Positions 24,250 through 32,522 of a DNA stretch of 64,000 bases are shown piece after piece. Position numbers and translations under genes: made by a program. The stretch is from Limivivens faecihominis. GTDB taxonomy: Bacteria > Bacillota > Clostridia > Lachnospirales > Lachnospiraceae. A model generated the notes under the pieces. It did not search any database, had not been told where the DNA came from, and was given only the letters and a program-made list of their open reading frames with translations. Each line of letters starts with the position of its first letter. The first letter of the stretch is position 1. The DNA lies in the NCBI RefSeq assembly GCF_020686945.1, contig NZ_JAJEPR010000017.1, positions 1 through 64,000 on the forward strand, read 5' to 3'.

Positions 24250-24470
24250 AGGGAAAGCTCCCTCGCCCAGTCGGTCTGAATGATGTCGAAACCTCTGTCC
24301 ATGAGCCAGCCCCAGCCCTGCTCCGGATGGCCAAGGACGGAGGTATCGTCATCATGGCCTCCTGCCAGATAGAAATTGCCGTTGACCAGAGAAAAACGGG
24401 ATCCTTCCGCCCGGAGATTTCGCTCAAAGTTTTCCGGATCACAGACCGGATGTGTTCGCACATCCATGCT
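24219..24470 (-). pseudogene. glycerophosphodiester phosphodiesterase-like C-terminal fragment
   Basis: About 70 residues in one minus-strand frame: CDPENFERNLRAEGSRFSLVNGNFYLAGGHDDDTSVLGHPEQGWGWLMDRGFDIIQTDWARELSLY. The final GWGWL.DRG.DIIQTDW.REL block is the characteristic C-terminal end of GDPD-family TIM barrels. The catalytic N-terminal part with HRG is missing. It directly follows the GH95 fragment in a different frame, and its frame runs on antisense into the HAD gene before stopping. Confidence 0.6.
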
Positions 24471-24995
24471 CCACCCATGGGCCACCAGCTCCAGGAAGCG
24501 TCCTCACAGCTCGGCTCACTGGAACGCCAGAGGTCCGTATTGTGATGCGTCACCCAGCCCTTCATATGATAATATCCTTCGGCGGTCTGTCTTCCTGTCA
24601 CGGAAAGCTCTTTTAAAAGGTCCGTCAGAGGCAGATGACACTCGGAGAGGTTTCCGGTCTCCGCCAGCCAGTAGTTCATCTCCACGTTGATGTTATTCGT
24701 GTAGTTGCTGGACCAGGGTGGCATCACGGTATCATTCCAGATCCCCTGTAGATTCAGCGCCTGGCTGTCCGGCCGGGAACCAGCGATGATGAGATAGCGG
24801 GAATACTGGAGATAGAGCCCGTAAAGTGAGGGATCATCCACACCCTCGGCTCCGTAGGCCAGGCGGCGGCTTGTAGGCAGACCTGCACTTAAATCCTCTC
24901 CGAGATCCACGTCCACCCGGTCGTAAAGCTTCCGGTAGTCCGCCTGATGCTCCTCCAAAAAGGCTTCATACCGCGCCCGCAATTCCGAAGCTCTC
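24471..24995 (-). pseudogene. GH95 alpha-L-fucosidase, internal fragment
   Basis: About 175 residues from the middle of a GH95 (alpha-1,2-L-fucosidase) gene. It contains ADYRKLYDRVDVDLGED, the highly conserved SRPDSQALNLQGIWNDTVMPPW, SNYTNNINVEMNYWLAETGNL (the Asn/Glu substrate-site region) and GWVTHHNTDLWRSSEP. Intact enzymes have 700-800 residues; both ends are gone here. The 5' side is fused to a thioredoxin-like fragment and the 3' side to a GDPD fragment. It shows that the ancestor could attack alpha-1,2-fucosylated glycans. Confidence 0.85.
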
Positions 24996-25196
24996 CCGAA
25001 CGTCTGCCATGAAGTTTTCCACCTCATGGCAGGTCTCGCAGGGATTGTTGTAAAAATAGCAGATCTCCAGAACTTCTTCCTCCTCCACTTTCACGGAAGC
25101 GAAAGGAAGGAATCAGAGGAGCAGAAAAAGCAGCGCTCCGACCGCCTGATTCCATCCTGCCTTTCGCCTGTTGCCATGAAATTTTTCGCTCTTCAT
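24996..25196 (-). pseudogene. thioredoxin-like membrane protein, N-terminal fragment
   Basis: Starting at 25196 with AGGAGG 7 bases upstream, the minus strand reads MKSEKFHGNRRKAGWNQ then a hydrophobic segment interrupted by an in-frame TGA (~25113). It resumes with SVKVEEEEVLEICYFYNNPCETCHEVENFM. The CETC motif after a beta-strand (EICYFYNNPC) is typical of thioredoxin-like lipoprotein or membrane oxidoreductases. The frame is lost where the GH95 fragment starts (~24990). It lies 24 bases downstream of the GH38 stop, so it once followed that gene. Confidence 0.5.
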
Positions 25197-25220
25197 CTCT
25201 TCTGCCTCCTTATATATCGT

Positions 25221-27707
25221 TTATTCCAGAATAGAGCTTTCCTCCCAGCTGTCTTTTTCCGGTGAAATCCGAAGGGTTTTCACCTCGTATCTGCCAAGAG
25301 AAAGCCGAATTACTTTGCTCAAGCCTTCAAAATGGAGCTCCGCCTCTGTTTCCCGGCCACAGGTCTCCGCCAGCCGGACCACATAAGCCGTACCATCGGA
25401 AGTCCGGTGAAGAGAAGTCAGGATCACACCCTCGCCACTCAAAACGACTGGTGTCACCTTCTCCACTTTTTCCACTTTGCCTGCCGGGAAGGCGTTGACA
25501 ATCATCGGCGCCTCCTGGACGGACAATGCTTTCGCGGAGATCTCTTTTCTCAGCTCCTTCGCTGAACCGGCCTCAATAATATAATGGAAGGTTCTCTCTC
25601 CCTGATCAATGTAATCCAGTGCCCGGTCGTCCCGAATCAGCTGCCGGTCCCCGATAGGGTGGGCAGCATAGGCTGCGGAATGAACCATGGAGCTCTCCAT
25701 ACAGCCTTCCACAAAACTGATGCCATAGGTGCCGTCATTGATAAGCGTCACCGCCATATCCTTCTCAAAATCGAAAAGACCATTCCAGCGCTGGCTGACT
25801 TTCTCGAGGCCGTCTTTTTCATGCTCCTGTACCCCGAAAGCGGTCTCGCTAAGGGCCTGTCCCTCCGTCAGAACGGTGGGGAACTCCAGCTTCAGGAACG
25901 CGCCTTTTTCAAGCCATTCCACCTTTACCTCTAATTCTACAGCGGTTCCGTGTTTCGGGAAACTGTAGCGGAGTCTCGCCCTGGATCTTCCGTAGCCGAA
26001 GACTGCCTCCACAACCGTGCGGACTTCTCCGTCCTCAATGATCCGAAGACCCTCCAGATTTTTTCCTGAGGAGGTAAAGTCTTTCTCTTCCTCACCGGTG
26101 AGAAGTTCAAAATACCCTTCCGTCTCGCGGTAGGATTTCCGGTTCATGCCCCAGGGATCTTTGTCGCTTTTCAACACCTTCAGTCGGCCTGCGTCGCCCT
26201 TTAGATACTCTTTTCCATCCACCCGAAGCGCCGTCAGGAAGCCGGTCTTTCTGCTCATATGAGCTTCCAGCCCCTCGCCCCTGAAAATAAATTCCTCTCC
26301 GGAAAGCAGATGCGTCTGGTCCGGTTTCCCGGACAGCCACTCGATATAGGCGGAAATTCTCGTCATGGATGCGGGCGGAAGGACAGCCTCGAAGGCCATC
26401 TTTTTTCTCCAGTCGAGATTCATGTTGCACTCTTCTTTTTCCACCTGGGAAGGGATCTTCTGACCATTCTGATAGAGCACCGGCATCGCATATTTTTCAC
26501 TCCAGTTCTGATCCCTCAGCTGAAACTCACAGGTGAAAACGCCCTTGACTGGCCAGGGATGGGGATTGTAGGCCAGGATCGGATACTCGCCCTCGCCTGC
26601 CTTTTTCTCTCTGGAAAGCAGGGAAAAGTAAGCTCTTCTCTTCACCCGGTCGGCGATCTCCGCACCGTGGGAGAGAATGCCCAGAGCCTGCTCTTCCACG
26701 CTCTGAATCGCGCTTCCCGGGAGAATGTCGTGGAACTCGGAGAACATCAGGGATTTCTCCGCATCGGCAAGCTCCTCCGCCGGATAGGTCATCACACCGG
26801 CCAGAACCGCCTCGGAGGCCATTTTTTCCGCTTCCGTAAGGAGGCCTTCCAGTCTCCGGTGGTTCTGCTTCGTCCGAATCTGGGAGGTATAGCAGCCCAC
26901 AGCCCATGGATTTAAGTCCCGGCGGATCACCGGAAGCTTCGTGGTGTCCTCTTTTTCAAAATAGTCCTCGGGGATGCCATGGACAATCGTCCATTCCTTC
27001 TCATTTTCCATGAGTTTCGCGATATCCGCCATATCCTGGCGGGAAGGGCCGCCGCCGTGGTTGCCCACGCCCCAGAGGAGGATGGCTTCGGTGCGCTCCG
27101 GCTCCTTTCGGAGAGCCTCCAACTTTTCGCGGACCTTTTTCCCTGCTTCGCCCATGAGGGAATTGTAGCCCTCTCTGGTCCGGTGGCCCAGAATCTGCGA
27201 GCCGTCAAAACCTTCCCAGATGATATCGTCACCGCCTAAGGGGCAGTCCCCCTCGGAGGGGCGGCCGAAGAGGTAGGAATGGTAACCGGCTTTTTTTAGG
27301 ATTTGTACCAGGCCTCTGCTGTGACCGAAGGGGTCAAAATTGATGGCCGTCTTTGGCGTCACGCCAAATTTTTCCCGGAAATATTCCTGACCGGAACGGA
27401 TCTGACGGACGAAGGACTCGCCGGAAGGCATGTTGCAGTCCGGCTGCAGGTACCAGCCCCCCATGATGTGCCATTTTCCGGCCTTCACCAGTTTCTGAAT
27501 CCGCTCAAACAGCGGCAGATCGTACTCCTCAATCCACTGATAGAGCAGAGCCTCGTTGTGATTGAAAACAAAACCGTCGTAATTCTCGCAGAAATCTGCC
27601 GCCGTATGGAAGGTGGAGAGGGCCGCGGAAATGCCCTCCTCCATGTTCCAGAGCCAGACCGGGTCCAGATGGGCGTTGCAGATGAGATAGAGTGTCTTTT
27701 TCTCCAT
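25221..27707 (-). CDS. GH38 alpha-mannosidase
   Basis: An 828-residue cytoplasmic glycoside hydrolase of family 38. The catalytic domain shows the Zn ligands in NAHLDPVWLW (His12, Asp14), the nucleophile Asp in TAINFDPFGHSRGL (~138) and the later His of SEFHDILPGS (~335), followed by the mid-domain and the beta-sandwich C-terminal part. GH38 enzymes hydrolyse alpha-mannosidic linkages of N-glycan-derived oligosaccharides. AGGAGG lies at good spacing before the ATG, 15 bases after the chimeric permease stop. The gene belonged to an ABC uptake operon whose transporter genes have collapsed, so its substrate supply route here is unclear. Confidence 0.9.
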   Translation of the reverse strand: MEKKTLYLICNAHLDPVWLWNMEEGISAALSTFHTAADFCENYDGFVFNHNEALLYQWIEEYDLPLFERIQKLVKAGKWHIMGGWYLQPDCNMPSGESFVRQIRSGQEYFREKFGVTPKTAINFDPFGHSRGLVQILKKAGYHSYLFGRPSEGDCPLGGDDIIWEGFDGSQILGHRTREGYNSLMGEAGKKVREKLEALRKEPERTEAILLWGVGNHGGGPSRQDMADIAKLMENEKEWTIVHGIPEDYFEKEDTTKLPVIRRDLNPWAVGCYTSQIRTKQNHRRLEGLLTEAEKMASEAVLAGVMTYPAEELADAEKSLMFSEFHDILPGSAIQSVEEQALGILSHGAEIADRVKRRAYFSLLSREKKAGEGEYPILAYNPHPWPVKGVFTCEFQLRDQNWSEKYAMPVLYQNGQKIPSQVEKEECNMNLDWRKKMAFEAVLPPASMTRISAYIEWLSGKPDQTHLLSGEEFIFRGEGLEAHMSRKTGFLTALRVDGKEYLKGDAGRLKVLKSDKDPWGMNRKSYRETEGYFELLTGEEEKDFTSSGKNLEGLRIIEDGEVRTVVEAVFGYGRSRARLRYSFPKHGTAVELEVKVEWLEKGAFLKLEFPTVLTEGQALSETAFGVQEHEKDGLEKVSQRWNGLFDFEKDMAVTLINDGTYGISFVEGCMESSMVHSAAYAAHPIGDRQLIRDDRALDYIDQGERTFHYIIEAGSAKELRKEISAKALSVQEAPMIVNAFPAGKVEKVEKVTPVVLSGEGVILTSLHRTSDGTAYVVRLAETCGRETEAELHFEGLSKVIRLSLGRYEVKTLRISPEKDSWEESSILE

Positions 27708-27722
27708 ATTGGAACCTCCTTA

Positions 27723-28124
27723 TCAACCTTTTACTGATCCAATCATAACACCTTTTGCGAAATATTTCTGCACAAAAGAATAAATTACCAGCATCGGAAC
27801 GCTTGCGCAGAGGATCGTTGTGTATTTCAGGGATTCCGTCATAGCAAGAACAGCGGAACTTGACATTTTTCCGGTGGCCTGCACCATGTTTGCCTGTGTC
27901 TGGGCATCGGACATGATGTCGCGGAGGATGTTGAAAAGACCGCTTCTCACATCGCAGAGCTGGATGATCAGGGAAACGACGATAACCGTTGAGATAAAGT
28001 AAGGAGCGTAGGTCAGCATCTGAACGGCTTTTCCTGCCTTTTTGCTTCTGGAGGAGTTGATGGAGAGAGCCAGAATGATAGGGCAGGGGATATTTACCAG
28101 CATGGAAACCGTCCAGCTATACAT
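27723..28124 (-). pseudogene. chimeric sugar ABC permease (LplB-type front, YtcP-type back)
   Basis: A 133-residue frame. Residues 1-80 (MYSWTVSMLVNIPCPIILALSINSS.RSKKAGKAVQMLTYAPYFISTVIVVSLIIQL) match the N-terminal half of LplB-type permeases. The end (AMTESLKYTTILCASVPMLVIYSFVQKYFAKGVMIGSVKG) is the canonical C-terminus of the partner permease (YtcP/MalG type). The EAA loop and middle helices of both are missing. A deletion of ~1.2 kb between the two adjacent permease genes would produce this. The product is too short to work. Confidence 0.75.
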
Positions 28125-28129
28125 GCCAG

Positions 28130-28480
28130 CCGTTTGCTGCGGTGATCAGCGGGATCTCATCGTCCGGATCGCCGTTGCCGTTGGCATCCTGCTCTTTGAA
28201 GGCTTTCAGCACTTCGTAGTACTCATCGATAGTGGTGGGAGTCCCAAATTGTCGAGCCGGGTCTTGTTGATGTACATTTTCTGGGAGTAGTTGCAGTGGT
28301 AGCACTCGTTGATGCCGGGCAGGGAGTAGATCGTTCCATCATTCTGGGAGATCAGTTTCTCGATCTGGGGATCATTTTCCATCAGCGCGGAGAAGTTCGG
28401 CATGTTCTCTTTAATCAGGTCGTTGAGCGGGGTCAGATAACCCTGGCCTGTGTACTGTGCTTCCTGTGTTGCTGTCATAT
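28130..28480 (-). pseudogene. extracellular sugar-binding protein (LipO type), internal fragment
   Basis: The minus strand encodes ~115 residues from the middle of a large family 1 solute-binding protein. It reads YTGQGYLTPLNDLIKENMPNFSALMENDPQIEKLISQNDGTIYSLPGINECYHCNYSQKMYINKTRLDNLGL, then after a frameshift near 28240 TPTTIDEYYEVLKAFKEQDANGNGDPDDEIPL. The last segment is the DxNxxGDPDDEIP calcium-like loop typical of the family. Signal peptide, lipobox and C-terminal half are missing. It sits head-to-head with the AraC fragment, both cut at ~28485. Confidence 0.8.
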
Positions 28481-28487
28481 TATAAAC

Positions 28488-28831
28488 AGATGATACAGGA
28501 TCTCGCTCCGAAGACTGAGTCCGACGACACGCCACGCAAGATTATGGCCTACATAAACGAGCACTACGGAGACTCTTCCTTAAGCGTCACCTCCGCTTCG
28601 GAAGCCTTCTCCATGTCCTCGTCCTATCTCAGCACTTATTTTAAGAAGCACCTGGACGTGACCTTCAGCAAATACCTCGAGGGACTTCGGATCGAAAAAG
28701 CCTGCGAGCTCATTCGAAATTCCGATCTGAACATCGAGGCCATCGCCGCCGAGGTTGGATATACCAACTCGCTGTCTTTCCGGCGGGCCTTTAAGAAAGT
28801 GATGGGAATGCCGCCGTCGAGTTATCGATGA
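28488..28831 (+). pseudogene. AraC-family regulator, C-terminal DNA-binding domain only
   Basis: About 113 residues covering the two helix-turn-helix motifs of an AraC/YesN-type regulator: LSVTSASEAFSMSSSYLSTYFKKHLDVTFSKYLEGLRIEKACELI and LNIEAIAAEVGYTNSLSFRRAFKKVMGMPPSSYR, with a natural C-terminus. YesN-type proteins of ~500 residues control divergent LplABC-type sugar transporters. Here the receiver or sensor part is missing and the frame opens at the junction with the solute-binding protein fragment. A weak ATG at 28489 might still allow expression of the DNA-binding domain alone. Confidence 0.75.
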
Positions 28832-28853
28832 AGCGGTTTTTGAGAAAAAATTA

Positions 28854-28897
28854 CCCCTGAGAATCGTTCTTTTAAGAAAATTCTCAGGGGATTTTTT
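28854..28897 (+). terminator. terminator after the AraC fragment
   Basis: CCCCTGAGAAT and ATTCTCAGGGG form an 11-bp perfect stem followed by ATTTTTT. It may also serve the convergent GH42 gene. Confidence 0.9.
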
Positions 28898-28923
28898 GTT
28901 GTAATGATTCAGAAAATCGATTT

Positions 28924-30963
28924 CTATACAAATGAAATTTCTTTTTCCGCTTTCAAAACTACCATTCCCAGCGGTTTCAATTCTGCCTCCGCGTCGCCAT
29001 AGACGGTCTCGAAAGCTCCCTCTGGCAGCGGAAGCTTCACCGGATGAGCGGAGAAGTTCTGGTAAAAATAATAGCGCAGCGTATCGGTCTCCCGTGTGGT
29101 CACTTCAAGGCCCACGGGAATCGCTCCTGTAACAGGAGCTTTGATGCCTTTCTCCTTCATCAGTGCTGCGATAAAGTCATCGTAGAAGGCTTCCTCCGCA
29201 TCGGCTGCCACATAGCAGGCCGTTCCTTTTCCGTAAGTATTTTTCGTAAGGGCCGCATGACCGGCATAGAAATCGTCGCCGTAGACCATCAGCGGCTCCG
29301 CGCCGTTTACCCGCACCAGATCACAGAGATAACGGCAGCTGTAAGTTTTCGTCAGGCCCAGCTCGTTACCGCCGACAGGGATCAGATGATTTTCCTCCCA
29401 GTCATAGAGGCCGTCGATCTCCTCGCTCCGAAGACCCAGCACATCCATTAAACCATAGGGCACGCCATCCAGATAGCAGCGGTCCGTATCGTCGGCAATA
29501 CCGCTCCAGTAGGTCGTAATGAGAGTGCCGCCGTTTTCCACAAAGGTTTTGACCTTCTCCGCAAAACCTTCCTTAAATATGTATCCCATGGTGATGGCCA
29601 GGACTTTGTAGTTCTCCAGCGAGCAGTCCTCGTCCACCAGATCCACGTTCAAGCCCAGTTTGCGGAAGCCGCCATACATTTTCAGCAGGGCCTCATGATG
29701 ATGGAGGCCTTTGTTTCTCGGACCCTGGCTGTCCTCCATGGCCCAGTTGCTGCTCCAGTCATAGAGAAGGGCTACCGGACTCTCCACCCGGCTGCCTGCC
29801 ACCTCGCTGATGGCTTTCAGGGTATCGCCTACCTCCGTCACTTCCCGGAACACCCGGGTGTCACTTCCGCCATAATGGTCGATCACGGCCCCGTGGAACT
29901 TCTCGGAAGCGCCGCGGCTCTGGCGGATCTGGAAATAAAGGGCTCCCTCACCGCCGTGGGCTATGGGCTGCATGGACTGGGCAAAGAGAATGCCCGGCTT
30001 TTTCAGCTTGCTGATGCCCTGCCAGTTCGTGGAGGAGGGGCAGGACTCCATCTGGAAGAAGGGTTTCTTCTTAAGGGAACGCATGAGGTCATGGCACATG
30101 GCGTTGTCCCGGGCGATGGCGATATCCTCCTTCTTTCCCCAGGTCGGATAAGTGTCCCAGGAAACCACGTCGATGTCTTTCGCCATCTTGAAATAATCGA
30201 GACCGTCAAAGTAGTACATCAGGTTGGCTGTCACCGGAAGACTGCTTCCTGCATCGCGAACAGCTTTGATCTCCCAGCGCATGAAATCGCGGGTCTGATG
30301 GGTAACAAAGCGTTTCCAGTCAAGATTCAGAGCGTGAAGCTGAGTCTCGCCGATCTCAGAGGGGCTCTCGATATCGTCAAAGCTCTGGTAGGTATGGCTC
30401 CAGAAAGTCGTACACCAGCGGCTGTTGAGATTCCCGATCGTCTGATATTTCTCTTTCAGCCAGTCGCGGAAAGCTGCCTGGCATAAGGGGCAGTGACATT
30501 CTCCGCCGTACTCGTTGGAAATATGCCACATGATTACCGCCGGATGATTGCCGAAACGCTCTGCCAGCTTCTGGTTGATGATCCGCACCTTTTCCCGGTA
30601 AACCGGAGAGGTGTAGCAGTGATTGTGACGGACTCCGAAAAGCTGCCGCCTTCTGGCCTTGTCCACGCGGAGCACCTCCGGGTACTTGTCAGCCAGCCAT
30701 TTCGGCCGAGCGCCGGAGGGCGTCGCCAGGATCACGCGGATTCCTTTCGCATAGAGCCGGTCGATGACTTGTTCCATCCAGTCCAGCCGGAACACCCCTT
30801 CCTCCGGTTCCAGCGTAGACCATGCAAAAATCCCCAGGCTCACCACATTGCAGCCGGATTCCGCCAGCATTTCCGCATCTCTCTCTAGAATATCCGGCCG
30901 GTCCAGCCACTGATCAGGATTGTAATCACCGCCGTGAAGAAGCACATCTGTCTTAAACTCCAT
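28924..30963 (-). CDS. GH42 beta-galactosidase
   Basis: A 679-residue cytoplasmic enzyme. The family start HGGDYNPDQWLDRPDILERDAEMLAESGCNVVSLGIFAWSTLEPEEG is unmistakable. The acid/base Glu is in WHISNEYGGECHC (~150) and the nucleophile Glu in FFQMESCPSSTNW (~309). A four-Cys cluster (CHCPLC plus an earlier Cys) may bind the structural Zn seen in GH42. A trimerisation domain and small C-terminal beta domain follow. It releases galactose from beta-galactosides, often plant or host glycans rather than lactose. The start at 30963 has GGGAGG ~8 bases upstream. The divergent MFS gene may import its substrate. Confidence 0.92.
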   Translation of the reverse strand: MEFKTDVLLHGGDYNPDQWLDRPDILERDAEMLAESGCNVVSLGIFAWSTLEPEEGVFRLDWMEQVIDRLYAKGIRVILATPSGARPKWLADKYPEVLRVDKARRRQLFGVRHNHCYTSPVYREKVRIINQKLAERFGNHPAVIMWHISNEYGGECHCPLCQAAFRDWLKEKYQTIGNLNSRWCTTFWSHTYQSFDDIESPSEIGETQLHALNLDWKRFVTHQTRDFMRWEIKAVRDAGSSLPVTANLMYYFDGLDYFKMAKDIDVVSWDTYPTWGKKEDIAIARDNAMCHDLMRSLKKKPFFQMESCPSSTNWQGISKLKKPGILFAQSMQPIAHGGEGALYFQIRQSRGASEKFHGAVIDHYGGSDTRVFREVTEVGDTLKAISEVAGSRVESPVALLYDWSSNWAMEDSQGPRNKGLHHHEALLKMYGGFRKLGLNVDLVDEDCSLENYKVLAITMGYIFKEGFAEKVKTFVENGGTLITTYWSGIADDTDRCYLDGVPYGLMDVLGLRSEEIDGLYDWEENHLIPVGGNELGLTKTYSCRYLCDLVRVNGAEPLMVYGDDFYAGHAALTKNTYGKGTACYVAADAEEAFYDDFIAALMKEKGIKAPVTGAIPVGLEVTTRETDTLRYYFYQNFSAHPVKLPLPEGAFETVYGDAEAELKPLGMVVLKAEKEISFV

Positions 30964-31030
30964 TTTTGCATCCTCCCTTTTTTCCACAATTCTTTTCTAC
31001 AGGCACTGGGTTTTCCACAGCCTGCCTGAA

Positions 31031-31054
31031 ATATCCTCCACTTTTTCGTGGATA
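31031..31054. promoter_or_regulatory. inverted repeat between GH42 and MFS genes
   Basis: ATATC(ct)CCAC and GTGGATAT form an inverted repeat around a T-rich centre, ~70 bases before the GH42 start and ~55 bases before the MFS -10 box. It may be a shared operator; no regulator gene is adjacent. Confidence 0.35.
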
Positions 31055-31107
31055 TCTCTCGATAATTTCAGCATAGCAAAAAGACTCCCGCACCGCAAGA
31101 AATTTCT

Positions 31108-31136
31108 TTGAGATTTCAGAAAGATTATGGTAAAAT
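31108..31136 (+). promoter_or_regulatory. promoter of the MFS gene
   Basis: TTGAGA (31108-31113) and TAAAAT (31131-31136) with a 17-base spacer, ~35 bases before the ATG. Confidence 0.55.
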
Positions 31137-31171
31137 CAGAGACAGATTTTTTTATTTCAGGAGGCTTTTTT

Positions 31172-32344
31172 ATGAAAAACGGATATCAGAAAACCATCTA
31201 TGCCTGTTTTCTGGGGTACATCGTTCAGGCCATTGTAAACAACTTTGTTCCCCTTCTTTTTCTGACCTTCCAGAGCACTTATGACATTCCGCTGGCCAAA
31301 ATCACGATGCTTGTGACGATGAATTTCGGCATCCAGCTCATCGTGGACCTGTTCTCCGCAAATTTCGTGGATCGCATCGGCTACCGGGTCTCCATTCTGG
31401 CAGCCCATATCTGCGCTGCTGCCGGGCTGATCCTTCTCACGATCCTGCCGGATCTTCTGAGTGATTCTTTCATCGGTATTCTGATCTCCGTCATGATCTA
31501 TGCCGTGGGCGGAGGCCTCATCGAGGTGCTCATCAGTCCTATCATGGAGTCCTGTCCCACAGACAACAAGGAACAGGCCATGAGCCTTCTCCATTCCTTT
31601 TACTGCTGGGGCCATATGGGCGTGGTGCTGATCTCCACCATTTTCTTCAAACTGGCCGGAATCTCCAACTGGAAACTGCTGGCTCTGATCTGGGCCATCG
31701 TTCCGATCCTCAACACCCTGGTTTTCGCCCGGACGCCCATCGCTCCCATCATCGAAGAAGGTGAAACCGGACTTACCATGAAGCAGCTTTTCTCCATGAA
31801 AATTTTCTGGATCCTCTTCCTGATGATGCTGAGCGCCGGAGCCAGCGAACAGGCCGTGAGCCAGTGGGCCTCCACCTTCGCTGAAAGGGGCCTTGGTGTC
31901 AGCAAGACCGTCGGCGACCTGGCCGGTCCCATGTCCTTCGCCCTTCTCATGGGAATCTCCAGAGCTTTTTATGGAAAATACGGCGACCGTATCGATCTGG
32001 ATAAATTCATGAAATACAGCGCTCTCCTCTGTATTCTCTCCTATCTCTGCATCGCCTTTCTCCCGATTCCGGCTCTGGGCCTGGCGGGCTGCGCCATCTG
32101 CGGTCTCTCCGTCGGCATCATGTGGCCCGGAACCTTCAGCAAAGCTTCCGCTTCCGTGCGAAACGGCGGAACTGCCATGTTTGCCCTCCTGGCTCTGGCC
32201 GGAGACCTCGGCTGCTCCGGCGGTCCAACCCTTGCCGGTATGGTTTCCAGCGCCCTCAGCGATAACCTCCGCATGGGAATCCTGGCAGCCATCATTTTCC
32301 CGATTCTGATGATTCTCGGAATCCAGGCACTGAAAAAAGCCTGA
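31172..32344 (+). CDS. MFS transporter
   Basis: A 390-residue major facilitator with twelve predicted helices. The A-motif-like loop between helices 2 and 3 reads DLFSANFVDRIGYR, and the family's Gly-rich helix 4-5 region is GGGLIEVLISPIMESCP, resembling FucP/sugar-type MFS of gut Firmicutes. AGGAGG precedes the ATG at 31172. It is divergent from the GH42 gene across a 200-base promoter region, suggesting uptake of a galactoside or its product, though export is not excluded. A terminator closes it as a single-gene unit. Confidence 0.85.
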   Translation: MKNGYQKTIYACFLGYIVQAIVNNFVPLLFLTFQSTYDIPLAKITMLVTMNFGIQLIVDLFSANFVDRIGYRVSILAAHICAAAGLILLTILPDLLSDSFIGILISVMIYAVGGGLIEVLISPIMESCPTDNKEQAMSLLHSFYCWGHMGVVLISTIFFKLAGISNWKLLALIWAIVPILNTLVFARTPIAPIIEEGETGLTMKQLFSMKIFWILFLMMLSAGASEQAVSQWASTFAERGLGVSKTVGDLAGPMSFALLMGISRAFYGKYGDRIDLDKFMKYSALLCILSYLCIAFLPIPALGLAGCAICGLSVGIMWPGTFSKASASVRNGGTAMFALLALAGDLGCSGGPTLAGMVSSALSDNLRMGILAAIIFPILMILGIQALKKA

Positions 32345-32354
32345 AACTACAAAA

Positions 32355-32393
32355 CCCCTGCTGATTTTACCTGTCAGCAGGGGCGCTTTTTTT
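32355..32393 (+). terminator. terminator of the MFS gene
   Basis: CCCCTGCTGA and TGTCAGCAGGGG pair around a short loop, followed by GCGCTTTTTTT. Confidence 0.88.
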
Positions 32394-32399
32394 CTGTTC

Positions 32400-32522
32400 A
32401 TTTTCTCCCGGTCAGTTCCGGGAGCAGCGTTGAGTAAGGCACTGACTCCTTTTTCGCCTTCTTCCTGGGAAAAGAGCTCAAACATCCTCTTTTGGAACGC
32501 TTCGCTCATACCAAATGCATTT
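32400..32522. other. short unresolved stretch before the GH78 remnant
   Basis: This 120-base piece carries minus-strand frames that look like the end of an unidentified protein (KKAKKESVPYSTLLPELTGRK then stop near 32398) and frame-shifted sequence upstream of it. It could be the tail of a lost gene. I cannot assign a family. Confidence 0.25.
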
